Of a stretch of 64,000 nt of DNA, positions 53,453 through 62,426 are shown one piece after another. How positions within the stretch are numbered: position 1 is the first letter of the stretch; every line of letters starts with the position of its first letter. Source of the DNA: Nostoc sp. NIES-4103 (GTDB lineage Bacteria; Cyanobacteriota; Cyanobacteriia; Cyanobacteriales; Nostocaceae); assembly GCF_002368335.1 (NCBI RefSeq), contig NZ_AP018288.1, positions 159,372-223,371 of the forward strand, in the 5' to 3' direction. The notes beneath the pieces are model-generated. The model was not told the DNA's origin. It saw only the letters and a list, made by a program, of their open reading frames with translations, and searched no databases. The position numbers and the translations under genes are program-made.

Positions 53453-55222
53453 ATGATGACAAAGATTGCACCCGCCATTGTGGTACTGGGTGAAAATAGT
53501 GTGGCAGTAGCACGCAAAATAAAAAGTGTCTTACCAGGGGCAACATTATACGGTTTGGCGGGTCGCACTCGTGAGGTTGATGTCAGCTTTACGAATTTTG
53601 GTGAGACACTACGCGAGTTATTTGCTGAAGGAACACCGCTAATTGGTATTTGTGCCGCTGGTATTTTAATTAGAACATTAGCTCCGATCATCTGTGATAA
53701 ACGCACTGAACCACCAGTGATAGCCGTGGCGGAAGATGGTAGTGCTGTTGTCCCTCTGTTGGGTGGACTTAGTGGTGTAAATGATTTGGCACGTCACATC
53801 GCCGAGGCACTTAATATTCAAGCTGCAATTACCACCACCGGCGATATCCGTTTTCGCACAGCGTTGTTGTCTCCTCCCTCTGGATATCATTTAGCTAACC
53901 CAGACGATGCCAAAACCTTTATCTCAGATTTATTAGCCGGGGCGCAAGTGAAGTTAGAGGGAACAGCATCCTGGTTGAGTAATAGTCAACTACCCATTGA
54001 CTCTCAAGGAGATTTGACAATCCAAATTACAGAACGTTTGGCAGTTCCAACACCCAAGCGGCTAGTATACCACCCGGCAACTATAGCGATCGCTATCACC
54101 AACACCATTGATGTATCTTCAATACAGCAGTTACTAGCTGATGCCGAACTTGCACCCGCATCCGTAGCAGCCATATTTGCACCCCTGACTATTGCTGCAA
54201 ATCCAGCAATACACGCCGTTGCTGAAGCCTTGGGCGTACCGACGCGCTTCTTCACCTCAAATCACTTAGAAAGCTTGTTATCACAAGGTTATAGCCTTGC
54301 CCAAGCAGTTGCGATCGCCGCCACAGGCACACCAAGTCAACTTATTACTCCCTCATCCCCCTCATCCCCCTCATCTTCCTCATCTTCCCACCTAGCGATC
54401 GCCATCGCCCCCGAACCAATCGACCCCAACACCATCGGTCAGCCACGCGGACGTTTAGCAATTGTGGGCACAGGGCCGGGTGCATCTGAGTGGATGTCGC
54501 CGGAAGTTAAAGAAATACTCAAATCTGCAACTGACTTAGTTGGGTATAAAACCTATCTAGATTTAGTTGGTAATCTTGCTGATGGCAAGCGCAGGCATGA
54601 GTCAGACAACCGAGAGGAAATAGCACGGGCAACAATGGCACTTGATTTGGCAACACAAGGGCGATATGTCGTAATTGTTTCTTCAGGTGACCCTGGAATT
54701 TACGCAATGGCAACAGCGGTGTTTGAGGTACTAGACCACCACGCTAAACCAGAATGGGACAGTATCGACATTCATGTTGCACCAGGAATTTCGGCAATGC
54801 AAGCTGCTGCTGCTGCTGTTGGCGCACCCTTGGGACATGACTTTTGTGCCATTTCCTTATCGGACATCTTGAAACCTTGGTCAATTATCGAACAACGAAT
54901 TGCTGCTGCTGCCCAAGCTGATTTTGCGATCGCATTTTATAATCCTGTTTCCAAAGAACGCACTTGGCAACTAACAACAGCCAGGAATATTTTATTGCAG
55001 TACAGAACACCTGATACTCCGGTGGTGCTGGCACGGAATCTCGGTAGACCAGGGCAAACAGTAAAAGTGATTACTCTTGAGCAATTAGAGCCAGGCGTCG
55101 CCGATATGCGGACAATTATTCTTGTTGGTTCAACACAGACCAGGACTATTCAGCAAAGTGATGGTAGTATTTCAGTCTATACACCCCGTCGATATAGCAA
55201 AGTGCAAAGTGCTGAGTGCTGA
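53453..55222 (+). CDS. cobJ: CbiG-CobJ fusion: cobalt-precorrin 5A hydrolase-like and precorrin-3B C17-methyltransferase
   Basis: A 589-residue fusion. Residues about 1-130 are the CbiG N-terminal domain (LIGICAAGILIRTLAPII), about 200-285 the CbiG C-terminal/CobE-like domain, about 345-589 the CobJ methylase (LAIVGTGPGASEWMSPEVKE, VSSGDPGIYAMATAVFEVL, VAPGISAMQAAAAAVGAPLG). It joins ring contraction with delta-lactone opening in corrin synthesis. The fusion is common in cyanobacteria. The linker TPSSPSSPSSSSSS is encoded by CTCATCCCC tandem repeats (54349-54390). Upstream spacing suggests its own promoter, apart from cobG-H-I. Confidence 0.92.
   Translation: MMTKIAPAIVVLGENSVAVARKIKSVLPGATLYGLAGRTREVDVSFTNFGETLRELFAEGTPLIGICAAGILIRTLAPIICDKRTEPPVIAVAEDGSAVVPLLGGLSGVNDLARHIAEALNIQAAITTTGDIRFRTALLSPPSGYHLANPDDAKTFISDLLAGAQVKLEGTASWLSNSQLPIDSQGDLTIQITERLAVPTPKRLVYHPATIAIAITNTIDVSSIQQLLADAELAPASVAAIFAPLTIAANPAIHAVAEALGVPTRFFTSNHLESLLSQGYSLAQAVAIAATGTPSQLITPSSPSSPSSSSSSHLAIAIAPEPIDPNTIGQPRGRLAIVGTGPGASEWMSPEVKEILKSATDLVGYKTYLDLVGNLADGKRRHESDNREEIARATMALDLATQGRYVVIVSSGDPGIYAMATAVFEVLDHHAKPEWDSIDIHVAPGISAMQAAAAAVGAPLGHDFCAISLSDILKPWSIIEQRIAAAAQADFAIAFYNPVSKERTWQLTTARNILLQYRTPDTPVVLARNLGRPGQTVKVITLEQLEPGVADMRTIILVGSTQTRTIQQSDGSISVYTPRRYSKVQSAEC
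54349..54390 (+). repeat. CTCATCCCC repeats forming the cobJ linker
   Basis: Tandem 9-base units CCCTCATCC/CTCATCTTC in frame between the CbiG and CobJ domains. The same unit occurs in cobG at 49355-49390 and between genes at 23300-23355. Confidence 0.8.
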
Positions 55223-55287
55223 GTCTTTGCCACAGTCAATGTTTTTTAACCTGAGTTCGACAAGCGCTGTTTTGACCTCTCCCCCGG

Positions 55288-55310
55288 CCCCTCTCCTACG
55301 AGGAGAGGGG
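55288..55310. terminator. GC hairpin after cobJ
   Basis: CCCCTCTCCT-ACG-AGGAGAGGGG: a perfect 10-bp stem with ACG loop between converging cobJ and the CAP-domain gene. It may stop transcripts, but it has no T run. It belongs to the same family as the hairpin inside cobG. Confidence 0.5.
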
Positions 55311-55393
55311 AGTAAAACTGTGATTTTTTCGTTTCTTCTCCCTCGCTTTTTAGGAGAAGGAGGCCGGGAGGGAAAGGTTCATCGAACTCACGT

Positions 55394-55945
55394 TCACTTA
55401 GTAGAGCGAAGGAAAATTTGCGTCAGGTACACTTCTCCTTGCTTGTTAGCAGCAACACCAATCCCAGTTAAGTTGTAATTGCCTTTAATATTCTTTAAAT
55501 GACCGGGACTTTCAAGCCAACCAGTAATTGCTTGATTTGCAGGATTGCTATATCCCTGATTAAAAGCGAGGTTTTCTGCTGCACTGTTGTAGCGGAGGGA
55601 AATAGCTGCAACTCGCTGTTCAAATCCCTTATGGCTAAATGGGGCTTTACCCCTAGCCATATTTTGACTATGAATCCTTGCCTGTCGAGTGATATTGGCA
55701 TTTAGCTTTAACTTTGGGAGTTTTTTAGAAACGCGATATCGATTGATTTGCTCAAAAACTGATTTTTCTAAAGCAGTAGTTTGAAAACTAGCAGCTGATG
55801 TTGCAACCTGATTTGAAGGAATCGATAACGGTTGATTCTCAGTAGTTTGTTTTGTAGAACTATGACTTGGTATGGGAGTAGTCATTAATCCACTAGCAAG
55901 GACAAGCGTACTTAAAGCTATGCCAAAAGCAGGTTGTCGGAACAT
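55394..55945 (-). CDS. secreted CAP (SCP/PR-1) domain protein
   Basis: A 183-residue protein. A signal peptide (MFRQPAFGIALSTLVLASGL) and a short linker lead to a CAP domain (about 63-180): EQINRYRVSKKLPKLKLNAN, QARIHSQNMARGKAPFSHKG, AAENLAFNQGY, ITGWLESPGHLKNI. Bacterial CAP proteins of this type (YkwD-like) are extracellular, with unknown activity. The His/Glu pairs of the cleft are present. Single gene. Confidence 0.88.
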   Translation of the reverse strand: MFRQPAFGIALSTLVLASGLMTTPIPSHSSTKQTTENQPLSIPSNQVATSAASFQTTALEKSVFEQINRYRVSKKLPKLKLNANITRQARIHSQNMARGKAPFSHKGFEQRVAAISLRYNSAAENLAFNQGYSNPANQAITGWLESPGHLKNIKGNYNLTGIGVAANKQGEVYLTQIFLRSTK

Positions 55946-56186
55946 GGAGAATTACGCAATGTATATACTTAATTAGACCTATACTCTACCTTCGAGTTCC
56001 TAGAATATATAACAGGATACTATTGAAGATTCATAAATTCAGGTCATTTTGGCAAATCTTTGGGCAGTGGTCAGTTAGTGTAGTCTTGAGAGCTACCCCC
56101 GCGCTACCTCACCACGGAGGTGGCTCCCCGTGTGGAGCAAGTGGCGTGAGACGCAATCATGTAAATGAGTATATATATTTAGTAGT

Positions 56187-57029
56187 TCACAACACCAAAA
56201 CTCGATAGAAAAACTCGCTAAATAACTTTTCTCCTAAACCCAATGACATCAAAGATTCATTTTTCCACCAGTCTATCGTTTTACCGAGCAATACTGCTTC
56301 CAACCCGTGTTGTGGAAAATGTCCTTTAGGAGCAGAAAGATTAAAGGTCATATCCTTATACCATAACCATCTTCCATGCTTGCGCCATCCAACGCTATTA
56401 CCAAACAGACAATACAATTCATATTCATTGTCAGTATTCTTTTGGTGTTCCTGCCAGATTTGCTTCTGTACACTAAAGCCAAAGTGACCCCTAGAGGATG
56501 TTACCCAAAGCTGATCAATAGTACATAGATCTGTTATTGGTAATTTTTGGATAGATTCCACATTCAGCAATTGCCCCTTTCGATGAGCTGCTTCCAATAT
56601 AAGCATTTCTGTTTCATTGTCAGCGTCTTTCCACTGCTCATTAGCTAAAAAGTCACGCAGTTTGGAGTAATTGATCCCTTTTTCACTCAATAGAGGAACC
56701 TGATGAACACTTGACTTCGGAGGATTTTTAGATGAAGTAAAAGGAGGTGTTTGTGAATGATTTGTGAATAATTCTTCAACAATAGCCCTCAGTCGTGGAT
56801 TTCTAGGGTTTGATTTACATGCAGCACGAACTAAGTCCTCAATCCATCCCTGAGAATTTGCTGTTTGTATTAATTTAAAGATAATATCTTGTAAACTTCC
56901 TTCGCCAGCAATTGCTCTTAAATTTTTCTCTAATTCAAATGACAACATTCGATCTAGAGATATTGCATCAGGAAAAGTATCAATCAAAGCATTTTGTAGT
57001 TCTTTACTTTGTTGCCCAGATAATTTCAT
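56187..57029 (-). CDS. EAD1-GUN4 protein
   Basis: A 280-residue protein. Residues 1-90 are an effector-associated domain of the EAD1 kind (LSGQQSKELQNALIDTFPDA, AGEGSLQDIIFKLIQTANSQ, AACKSNPRNPRLRAIVEELF). After a Ser/Pro linker comes a GUN4 domain (about 115-262: INYSKLRDFLANEQWKDADN, DLCTIDQLWVTSSRGHFGFS, KHGRWLWYKDMTFNLSAPKG). GUN4 binds Mg-porphyrins and bilins and activates Mg-chelatase, but this copy is not with chlorophyll genes. Its EAD1 closely matches that of the CHAT protein just upstream on the same strand, so homotypic docking is expected. Soluble. Confidence 0.85.
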   Translation of the reverse strand: MKLSGQQSKELQNALIDTFPDAISLDRMLSFELEKNLRAIAGEGSLQDIIFKLIQTANSQGWIEDLVRAACKSNPRNPRLRAIVEELFTNHSQTPPFTSSKNPPKSSVHQVPLLSEKGINYSKLRDFLANEQWKDADNETEMLILEAAHRKGQLLNVESIQKLPITDLCTIDQLWVTSSRGHFGFSVQKQIWQEHQKNTDNEYELYCLFGNSVGWRKHGRWLWYKDMTFNLSAPKGHFPQHGLEAVLLGKTIDWWKNESLMSLGLGEKLFSEFFYRVLVL

Positions 57030-57117
57030 ATTTTTAATAAAAACTGCTCACATTGATAATATGAAATGTTTTAAAAATTGTTAGTAATAGAGGTAATAAG
57101 AAACCGTTAATTATAAA

Positions 57118-57993
57118 TTATAACTGCCTCATCCTTTTTAAGACTGGTATCGTTACTTGCGAAAAATTCTCCATTTGTATAGCAACTATACCTTCATCAA
57201 AAGCTCTTTTAAATAAATCTTGATTGCCTGAATTTTTATAACCAAGTCCATCATAAAAACCTTGAGCAAACGCAATTGCCAATTTGTCTTGAATTGGGTT
57301 ATTCATTCCAATAGTATAATTAATATATTGGCTAATTGCCATAGCAGGTTGTTCTGAATGACACGCATTAAGCAGTACGCATTTAACATAATCAGCGTGT
57401 AACTTAAATAGTGATGCCAAAGCCTCTGGAGTAACAGGTTTATTATTTCCTCCATCATCCTCTAATAGCAAACTACCATTTTGCAATCCATGTCCACAAA
57501 AATGGACGATTTGAGGCTGTTCTTGGGCGATCGCACGACGAATATCTTGAGGGCGTACGGCAGTTATCACTTTAATTTCAAATAAATCCCGATTAGCGGC
57601 TCGTTGTATAGCTGATTCAATTTCTCGAATTTCTTGATCCAAACGCAGACCGTGAGGAATTGCTGCTAAAATCAATATTTTTTGCAGAATATTAGATGAA
57701 GTCAAAGGAGGTGTTTGTAAATGATTTGTGAATAATCCTTCAACAATAGCCCTCAGTCGTGGGTTTTTTGGGTTTGATTTACACGCGGCACGAACTAAAT
57801 CTTCAACCCATCCCTGCGAATTTGCTGTTTGTATTAATTTAAAGACAATATCTTGTAAACTTCCTTCGCCAGCAATTACTCTTAAATTTATATCTAATTC
57901 AAATAACAACATTTGCTCTAGGGCTATTGTATTAGGAAAAGCATCAATCAAAGCATTTTGTAATTCTTTACTTTGTTGACCGGATAAACTCAT
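57118..57993 (-). CDS. EAD1-CHAT (caspase-like) protein
   Basis: A 291-residue protein from ATG 57993 (MSLSGQQSKELQ). Residues 1-90 are an EAD1 domain; about 104-285 are a CHAT-type cysteine protease with catalytic His168 (VHFCGHGL) and Cys211 (VLLNACHS) in the expected context, both intact. Such proteases act as effectors in bacterial conflict and cell-death systems. No NTPase or repeat sensor is fused, so activation probably comes through EAD1 binding to a partner, for which the EAD1-GUN4 gene 88 bases downstream is the obvious candidate. Soluble. Confidence 0.87.
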   Translation of the reverse strand: MSLSGQQSKELQNALIDAFPNTIALEQMLLFELDINLRVIAGEGSLQDIVFKLIQTANSQGWVEDLVRAACKSNPKNPRLRAIVEGLFTNHLQTPPLTSSNILQKILILAAIPHGLRLDQEIREIESAIQRAANRDLFEIKVITAVRPQDIRRAIAQEQPQIVHFCGHGLQNGSLLLEDDGGNNKPVTPEALASLFKLHADYVKCVLLNACHSEQPAMAISQYINYTIGMNNPIQDKLAIAFAQGFYDGLGYKNSGNQDLFKRAFDEGIVAIQMENFSQVTIPVLKRMRQL

Positions 57994-58002
57994 ATTTATC
58001 AA

Positions 58003-58340
58003 TTTTCCCTCAATTACTAAAAGTTGTAAGTTGTTGTGACTAGTTCAAGCGATCGCGTTGATCACCCCATTACTAAGCTGTTAAGCATTTAAGAAAGCAT
58101 ATTGAGAAAGCAGGGGAACTCGAGGCCCCATGATCGGAGGGAGGGGCCACTACGCTATCGCGGCTTCGCCGACAGCCAAAGCACGTGGCGTTGGGGATTA
58201 GGGGCACAAAGAATAAAGGAAGAAGGGTTTGAAGCTTTTATTTACAATAAAAATAGTGCAACTTTCTTTTAAGTGCAACAGCTTACCTTGATCACTTTCT
58301 TAATCTGCGCTGCACCAAAAGCACCCCTGCTTTGTTGCAA
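58003..58340. other. repeat-bearing spacer
   Basis: No gene. Includes GCTACGCTATCGCGGCTTCG-type sequence (about 58150-58175), a known style of cyanobacterial interspersed repeat, and AT-rich DNA. Confidence 0.45.
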
Positions 58341-59579
58341 CTAACTAATTCCCATTGCGTTCCCGGCTAAATACGCTGTTGTCCAAGCACTTTGGAAGTT
58401 AAAACCACCAGTAATGCCGTCAATATCTAAGATTTCTCCCGCAAAATAAAGTCCAGGAACTAATTTACTTTCCATGGTCTTGAAGTCCACCTCTTTGAGG
58501 TTGACACCACCACAAGTCACAAATTCCTCTTTAAAAACTCCTTTACCAGTGATTAAATGTTGTCCCTGAGTCAGTTCTTGTACTAGCCGATTTAATGTTT
58601 TGTTAGATAGTCCTGCCCAGCGGTCTTCCATAGTAATATCTACACGGGCAATAATATATTGCCAAAGGCGGTGCGGTAGGTCTACTCCCCGATGAAGTGC
58701 GATCGCTTTGTTTGGCCATTCAGTCTTCACTGCTAAAATTTTTTGCCGCACAAGTTCATGCTGCAAATCGGGCAGCCAATTGATTGATAATGTAGCTTGA
58801 TAGCGGTTTTCGTGCAAAAGTCTTGCACCCCAAGCTGAAAGCTTTAGCACAGCGGGGCCACTCAAACCCCAGTGGGTAATTAACAATGGCCCGGTTTGTT
58901 CTAGTTGGGGCTTTCCTGGAACAGACAAACGCAACCGCACAGGGTTAACGCTAACCCCAGCTAATGCTCTTAGATGTGGGTCTTTAATGTTAAAGGTAAA
59001 TAGTGAAGGGACAGGCGGTTCTATTTGATGACCAAACTCTTGAGCTATTTTATAACCCAGTGGATTGCTGCCTGTGGCTAAAAGCAAGCGATCGCACTTT
59101 TTAATCTCTCCTGACTTGAGAATAATCTCAAATTCGTTGCTGGGTAGTCGCTTTACTGAAACAACAGGTGTTCCAGCGCAAAGTTCTACTCCAGCGGCTT
59201 TAGCCGCTTTCATCAGACAGTTGACAACAGTTTCTGAACTATCTGTAATGGGAAACATCCGCCCATCAGCTTCGGTTTTTAGTGGTACTCCGTGGAGAGC
59301 AAACCAAGTTACTGTATCTTTAGCTTGAAAACGGCTAAAAGCACCTCTTAGGGCTTTTCCACCTCTGGGATAATTTTGTACTAACCCAGCTCCTTCAAAG
59401 CAAGCATGAGTGACATTGCAGCGTCCTCCGCCAGAAATCCGAACTTTAGCCAGCGGTTGACGGCTAGCTTCGAGTAAAATAACTTGAGCTTGAGGATTGA
59501 CTTTAGCACAAGCGATCGCGCCAAAAAATCCCGCAGCCCCACCCCCAATAACTACAATTTTTAACGGCAACAAGTTCAA
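58341..59579 (-). CDS. HI0933/BaiN-family flavoprotein
   Basis: A 412-residue protein. N-terminal FAD motif VVIGGGAAGFFGAIACAKVN, then KVRISGGGRCNVTHACF typical of the HI0933 family, LLLATGSNPLGYKIAQEFGH, and C-terminal FAGEILDIDGITGGFNFQ. It is an NAD(P)/FAD oxidoreductase of unknown substrate; one relative, BaiN, has been linked to bile-acid reduction, which does not inform its role here. Rubredoxin lies 45 bases upstream on the same strand, so electron transfer between the two is possible (inference). Confidence 0.87.
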   Translation of the reverse strand: MNLLPLKIVVIGGGAAGFFGAIACAKVNPQAQVILLEASRQPLAKVRISGGGRCNVTHACFEGAGLVQNYPRGGKALRGAFSRFQAKDTVTWFALHGVPLKTEADGRMFPITDSSETVVNCLMKAAKAAGVELCAGTPVVSVKRLPSNEFEIILKSGEIKKCDRLLLATGSNPLGYKIAQEFGHQIEPPVPSLFTFNIKDPHLRALAGVSVNPVRLRLSVPGKPQLEQTGPLLITHWGLSGPAVLKLSAWGARLLHENRYQATLSINWLPDLQHELVRQKILAVKTEWPNKAIALHRGVDLPHRLWQYIIARVDITMEDRWAGLSNKTLNRLVQELTQGQHLITGKGVFKEEFVTCGGVNLKEVDFKTMESKLVPGLYFAGEILDIDGITGGFNFQSAWTTAYLAGNAMGIS

Positions 59580-59624
59580 AAATGTCTCTTCTATAACACT
59601 TACTTTCTAGGCTAGCCGTTATTT

Positions 59625-59789
59625 TCACACTTGGGCTGGTTCAAATTGATCTTTTGACGCACCGCAAACGGGACACACCCAATCCTCTGGTATTTCTTCA
59701 AAGGGTGTTCCTGGTTCTATCCCCCCATCTGGATCACCTACTTCTGGGTCGTATTCATAGCCACACACACCACATACATACTTTTCCAT
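59625..59789 (-). CDS. rubredoxin
   Basis: A 54-residue protein starting at ATG 59789 (MEKYVCGVCGYEYDPEVGDP). It has both CxxC-type iron knuckles, CGVCG near residue 6 and CPVCG near residue 39, giving the Fe(Cys)4 site, and conserved Trp37 and the PEDW turn. It lacks the C-terminal membrane anchor of the photosystem-linked RubA, so it is a free soluble electron carrier. It may share a transcript with the flavoprotein downstream (46-base gap). Confidence 0.95.
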   Translation of the reverse strand: MEKYVCGVCGYEYDPEVGDPDGGIEPGTPFEEIPEDWVCPVCGASKDQFEPAQV

Positions 59790-60033
59790 ATTGTTGACCC
59801 CTGGCTAATCGTCTGCCTTGCTTTTCTATTACATAGTTCTATGGAAAAGTTGCAATAGATGCTTTACAATTTTTCACCAAAAAGTTTATTTTAATAATAT
59901 TATCATCTACATTAGAGCAGAAAGTCTTACAATTCAGCGAAAGATTTCCCAGACATTTTTTGCTGTAGTAAACTAGCTCAATCAAATTAGAATATTACAT
60001 TTTTTTAGATAAAGGGCCTAATGTCAAATATTT

Positions 60034-60410
60034 AATACAAACTTAGCTCCATTTTCTACTTCTCCAGAAACTTATGAGATACAGACTACTACGCTTGATT
60101 CTCTAATTCATGAGTTTGGTATCCCAATCTACATCAAAATAGATGTTGAAGGATATGAATTAGAGGTATTTAAGGACTGTATTCTCAAATAAAACTAATC
60201 AGTTTTGAGGCTAATCTACCAGAATTTATTAATGAAACAATTGAGTGTATTTCGTGTTTATTTAAAATAGAAAACAAAGCTTTATTTAATTATGTTTTGG
60301 GTGACACGAAGAATTTTTAATTGGATAGTTGGTTAGACCATAGAAGAATCATTGATTTGATTCAAAATACTAATTTAAGGTATATGGAGATTTATTGCCA
60401 AATAGAGTAA
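60034..60410 (+). pseudogene. FkbM-family methyltransferase remnant
   Basis: The frame from 60034 reads TTTLDSLIHEFGIPIYIKID, then VEGYELEVFKDC, the FkbM SAM-binding signature. A frameshift near 60188 is followed by ISFEANLPEFINETIECISC to VLGDTKNF-stop, and a further shift gives LDSWLDHRRIIDLIQNTN and LRYMEIY. The N-terminal part is missing. Dead gene. Confidence 0.75.
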
Positions 60411-60565
60411 TTTTAGCAAAGCAGCGATTATTTTGATCTTTCTAGTCTCCAGTCAAGTAGGGTAGATGTCCTTGGTCATCCCTGATGATCAAAAATATTT
60501 TTATCTTTTAACATCCAGAGGAATGCAATCGCTTTCCTAGGATGTTATTTTCAAGAAAAATCAGA

Positions 60566-60760
60566 TTAAAAACGCCACCAGGTTTTTTGGGCGTAACTGA
60601 TCAGCCCTGTGGCGATCGCCCCCAGAAAAAGCAACCAAATCACTCCGCCGGGAATAAACGTGAGAATACCAAAGCCTCTAAGTACCCATACGGCTATACC
60701 AATGCCAAGTAATACACCAAAACCTTGGGTTAATATGCGGTTCAAAGAAGATTGTTTCAC
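60566..60760 (-). CDS. small membrane protein
   Basis: A 64-residue protein with a GTG start at 60760 and an AAGAGGAAAACAAGG leader. Two hydrophobic segments (VLLGIGIAVWVLRGFGIL and VIWLLFLGAIATGLI) and a basic aromatic end (YAQKTWWRF). Family not recognised, but composition and ribosome site support a real gene. Confidence 0.6.
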   Translation of the reverse strand: MKQSSLNRILTQGFGVLLGIGIAVWVLRGFGILTFIPGGVIWLLFLGAIATGLISYAQKTWWRF

Positions 60761-61211
60761 CTTGTTTTCCTCTTAACAAAAATTTACTAATCTCTAATAA
60801 TAAAGTTTCTACCAAACAATCAATAGTACAAAAATACGAACAAGTAATAGCCAGAAATTTTACCTACTACAAAGAAGAAATTTCGATAAACTTCACTGCA
60901 TGTCAATATTTAGGAGCAATACACCTTGCATATGATATGGTGTTTGTGCCATTCTAGCTTTCATAGATAAAATTTTTCATTAAAAAGTCCGTTAGCTTCA
61001 GACCTACTTAAGTGTAGATTCTGTGAATTGTTATAGCAAATACATTTTTTGAAGTAAACTTACTGAAATAATCCTAATTCAATGATTGTTTCTGGATAAT
61101 TTGTATATTGGACTGGAACTAAAATTTGAGTGGGTTGGACGAAATCCTGTTTTAGGGTTTGTAGTTCCAATTGTAAGAAGGTGGGTAAGTTGAGGAGTAA
61201 GAACAAGCAAT
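60761..61211. other. AT-rich divergent spacer
   Basis: No gene, repeat or RNA seen in 451 bases. It must carry promoters of the small membrane protein (minus) and the SRPBCC gene (plus). GAGGAG at about 61193 may be the ribosome site of the latter. Confidence 0.45.
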
Positions 61212-61769
61212 ATGTCTGTATCTTCTATTTCAGATCCAATTATTATAGGTTCGGATATGGCTTTGAATCATGACCAGCAAAAATTGCTGATGCAGGGTGA
61301 AATTTTGGTGCAAACGCAATCGCATACAGCTTGGGGTGGTGCTGTTACAGCTTGTATGTATTTACCGCTAGTGCGATCGCATGTATGGCAGCAATTAACT
61401 GATTACCCTCGTTGGGTACAGTATTTTCCTGATGTCACCAAAAGCGAAGTCTTACATAGAGGTGAAGCCAAAAAGCTGTATCAAGTTGCACACAAAGCTT
61501 TTTTATTTTTCACAGCCCAAGTCGAAATTTACCTCAATGTTGTAGAAGTCCTTGGGCAACAAATTCAATTCCGCATGGAGAAAGGGACTTTTCTCGACTT
61601 TAGTGCCAATGTAGAGCTAAAAGATTGTGGCAATGGCACTTTGCTGGCGTATAACGTGCAAGCTACACCCAATATTCCCATACCTTCGATTTTCATTCAA
61701 CAAGCGATGAACTTTGAGTTGCCTGCAAATATGCGTAAAATGCGACAAGTTCTGTGTAAGGTTCAATAA
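61212..61769 (+). CDS. SRPBCC (START-like/Coq10-type) protein
   Basis: A 185-residue protein. After a variable N-terminus it has an SRPBCC fold: MYLPLVRSHVWQQLTDYPRW, VQYFPDVTKSEVLHRG, then alternating strands and a final helix (IPSIFIQQAMNFELPANMRK). The family binds hydrophobic ligands such as quinones, lipids or polyketides; the ligand is unknown here. It is 5 bases from the DUF924 gene, probably one transcript. Confidence 0.8.
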   Translation: MSVSSISDPIIIGSDMALNHDQQKLLMQGEILVQTQSHTAWGGAVTACMYLPLVRSHVWQQLTDYPRWVQYFPDVTKSEVLHRGEAKKLYQVAHKAFLFFTAQVEIYLNVVEVLGQQIQFRMEKGTFLDFSANVELKDCGNGTLLAYNVQATPNIPIPSIFIQQAMNFELPANMRKMRQVLCKVQ

Positions 61770-61774
61770 AAACA

Positions 61775-62350
61775 ATGACACAGGCACAAACTATTTTGGG
61801 ATTTTGGTTTGGTCATCCTCAAGAAATAGATTATGGAAAACCAAAGCCTTACTGGTTTAAGAAAACACCAGAATTTGATGATCAACTGCGAGATTTATTT
61901 CTTGAAGATTACCAAAAAGCAGCAGCAGGATATCTAGACGACTGGATCGACTCACCAGAATCCTGTCTGGCGCTGATTCTACTGCTAGATCAGTTTCCTA
62001 GAAATATGTTTCGTGGCACTCCTGAAGCCTTTGCTACTGACTGGGAAGCGCTTTCAGCAGCCCAACATGCCGTAGCACAAGGCTATGACCAGCAATTATT
62101 ACCTGTGCAGCGCTGGTTTATCTACTTGCCTTTTGAACACAGTGAAAACCTAGATCATCAGCGTCAGTGTATTAAGCTATTCCAGCAACTCAGTAACGAT
62201 CCTGATAGTGTTGGGGTAATTGATTATGCATATCGTCATATGGAAATTATCGAGCGTTTTGGACGCTTTCCTCATCGCAATAGCATTTTAGGGCGTACCT
62301 CGACTCCAGAAGAAAAGGAGTTTTTGCAACAGCCTGGTTCATCGTTTTAG
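61775..62350 (+). CDS. DUF924 family protein
   Basis: A 191-residue helical, TPR-like protein (ILGFWFG, WFKKTPEFDDQLRDLF, LALILLLDQFPRNMFRGT, FIYLPFEHSENLDHQ, GRFPHRNSILGR) of the normal length for DUF924, a widespread family with no settled function. Directly downstream of the SRPBCC gene; ends 5 bases before the tRNA on the other strand. Confidence 0.9.
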   Translation: MTQAQTILGFWFGHPQEIDYGKPKPYWFKKTPEFDDQLRDLFLEDYQKAAAGYLDDWIDSPESCLALILLLDQFPRNMFRGTPEAFATDWEALSAAQHAVAQGYDQQLLPVQRWFIYLPFEHSENLDHQRQCIKLFQQLSNDPDSVGVIDYAYRHMEIIERFGRFPHRNSILGRTSTPEEKEFLQQPGSSF

Positions 62351-62355
62351 TTAAA

Positions 62356-62426
62356 GCGGGTGATGGGACTCGAACCCACGACAATTTGCTTGGGAAGCAA
62401 AGATTCTACCACTGAACTACACCCGC
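62356..62426 (-). tRNA. tRNA-Gly(CCC)
   Basis: 71 bases that fold as a full cloverleaf on the minus strand: acceptor GCGGGTG/CACCCGC, D arm with AGTTCAGTGGTAGAA, anticodon stem TTTGC/GCAAA with loop TTCCCAA (anticodon CCC, reading GGG), and T arm with GGTTCGAGTCC. CCA is not encoded. Confidence 0.95.

Noticed and set aside
56187..57029. Annotating the GUN4 protein as the chlorophyll-synthesis factor Gun4
   Set aside because: It has an N-terminal EAD1 domain and sits with a CHAT protease, away from Mg-chelatase genes; a separate housekeeping gun4 is expected elsewhere.
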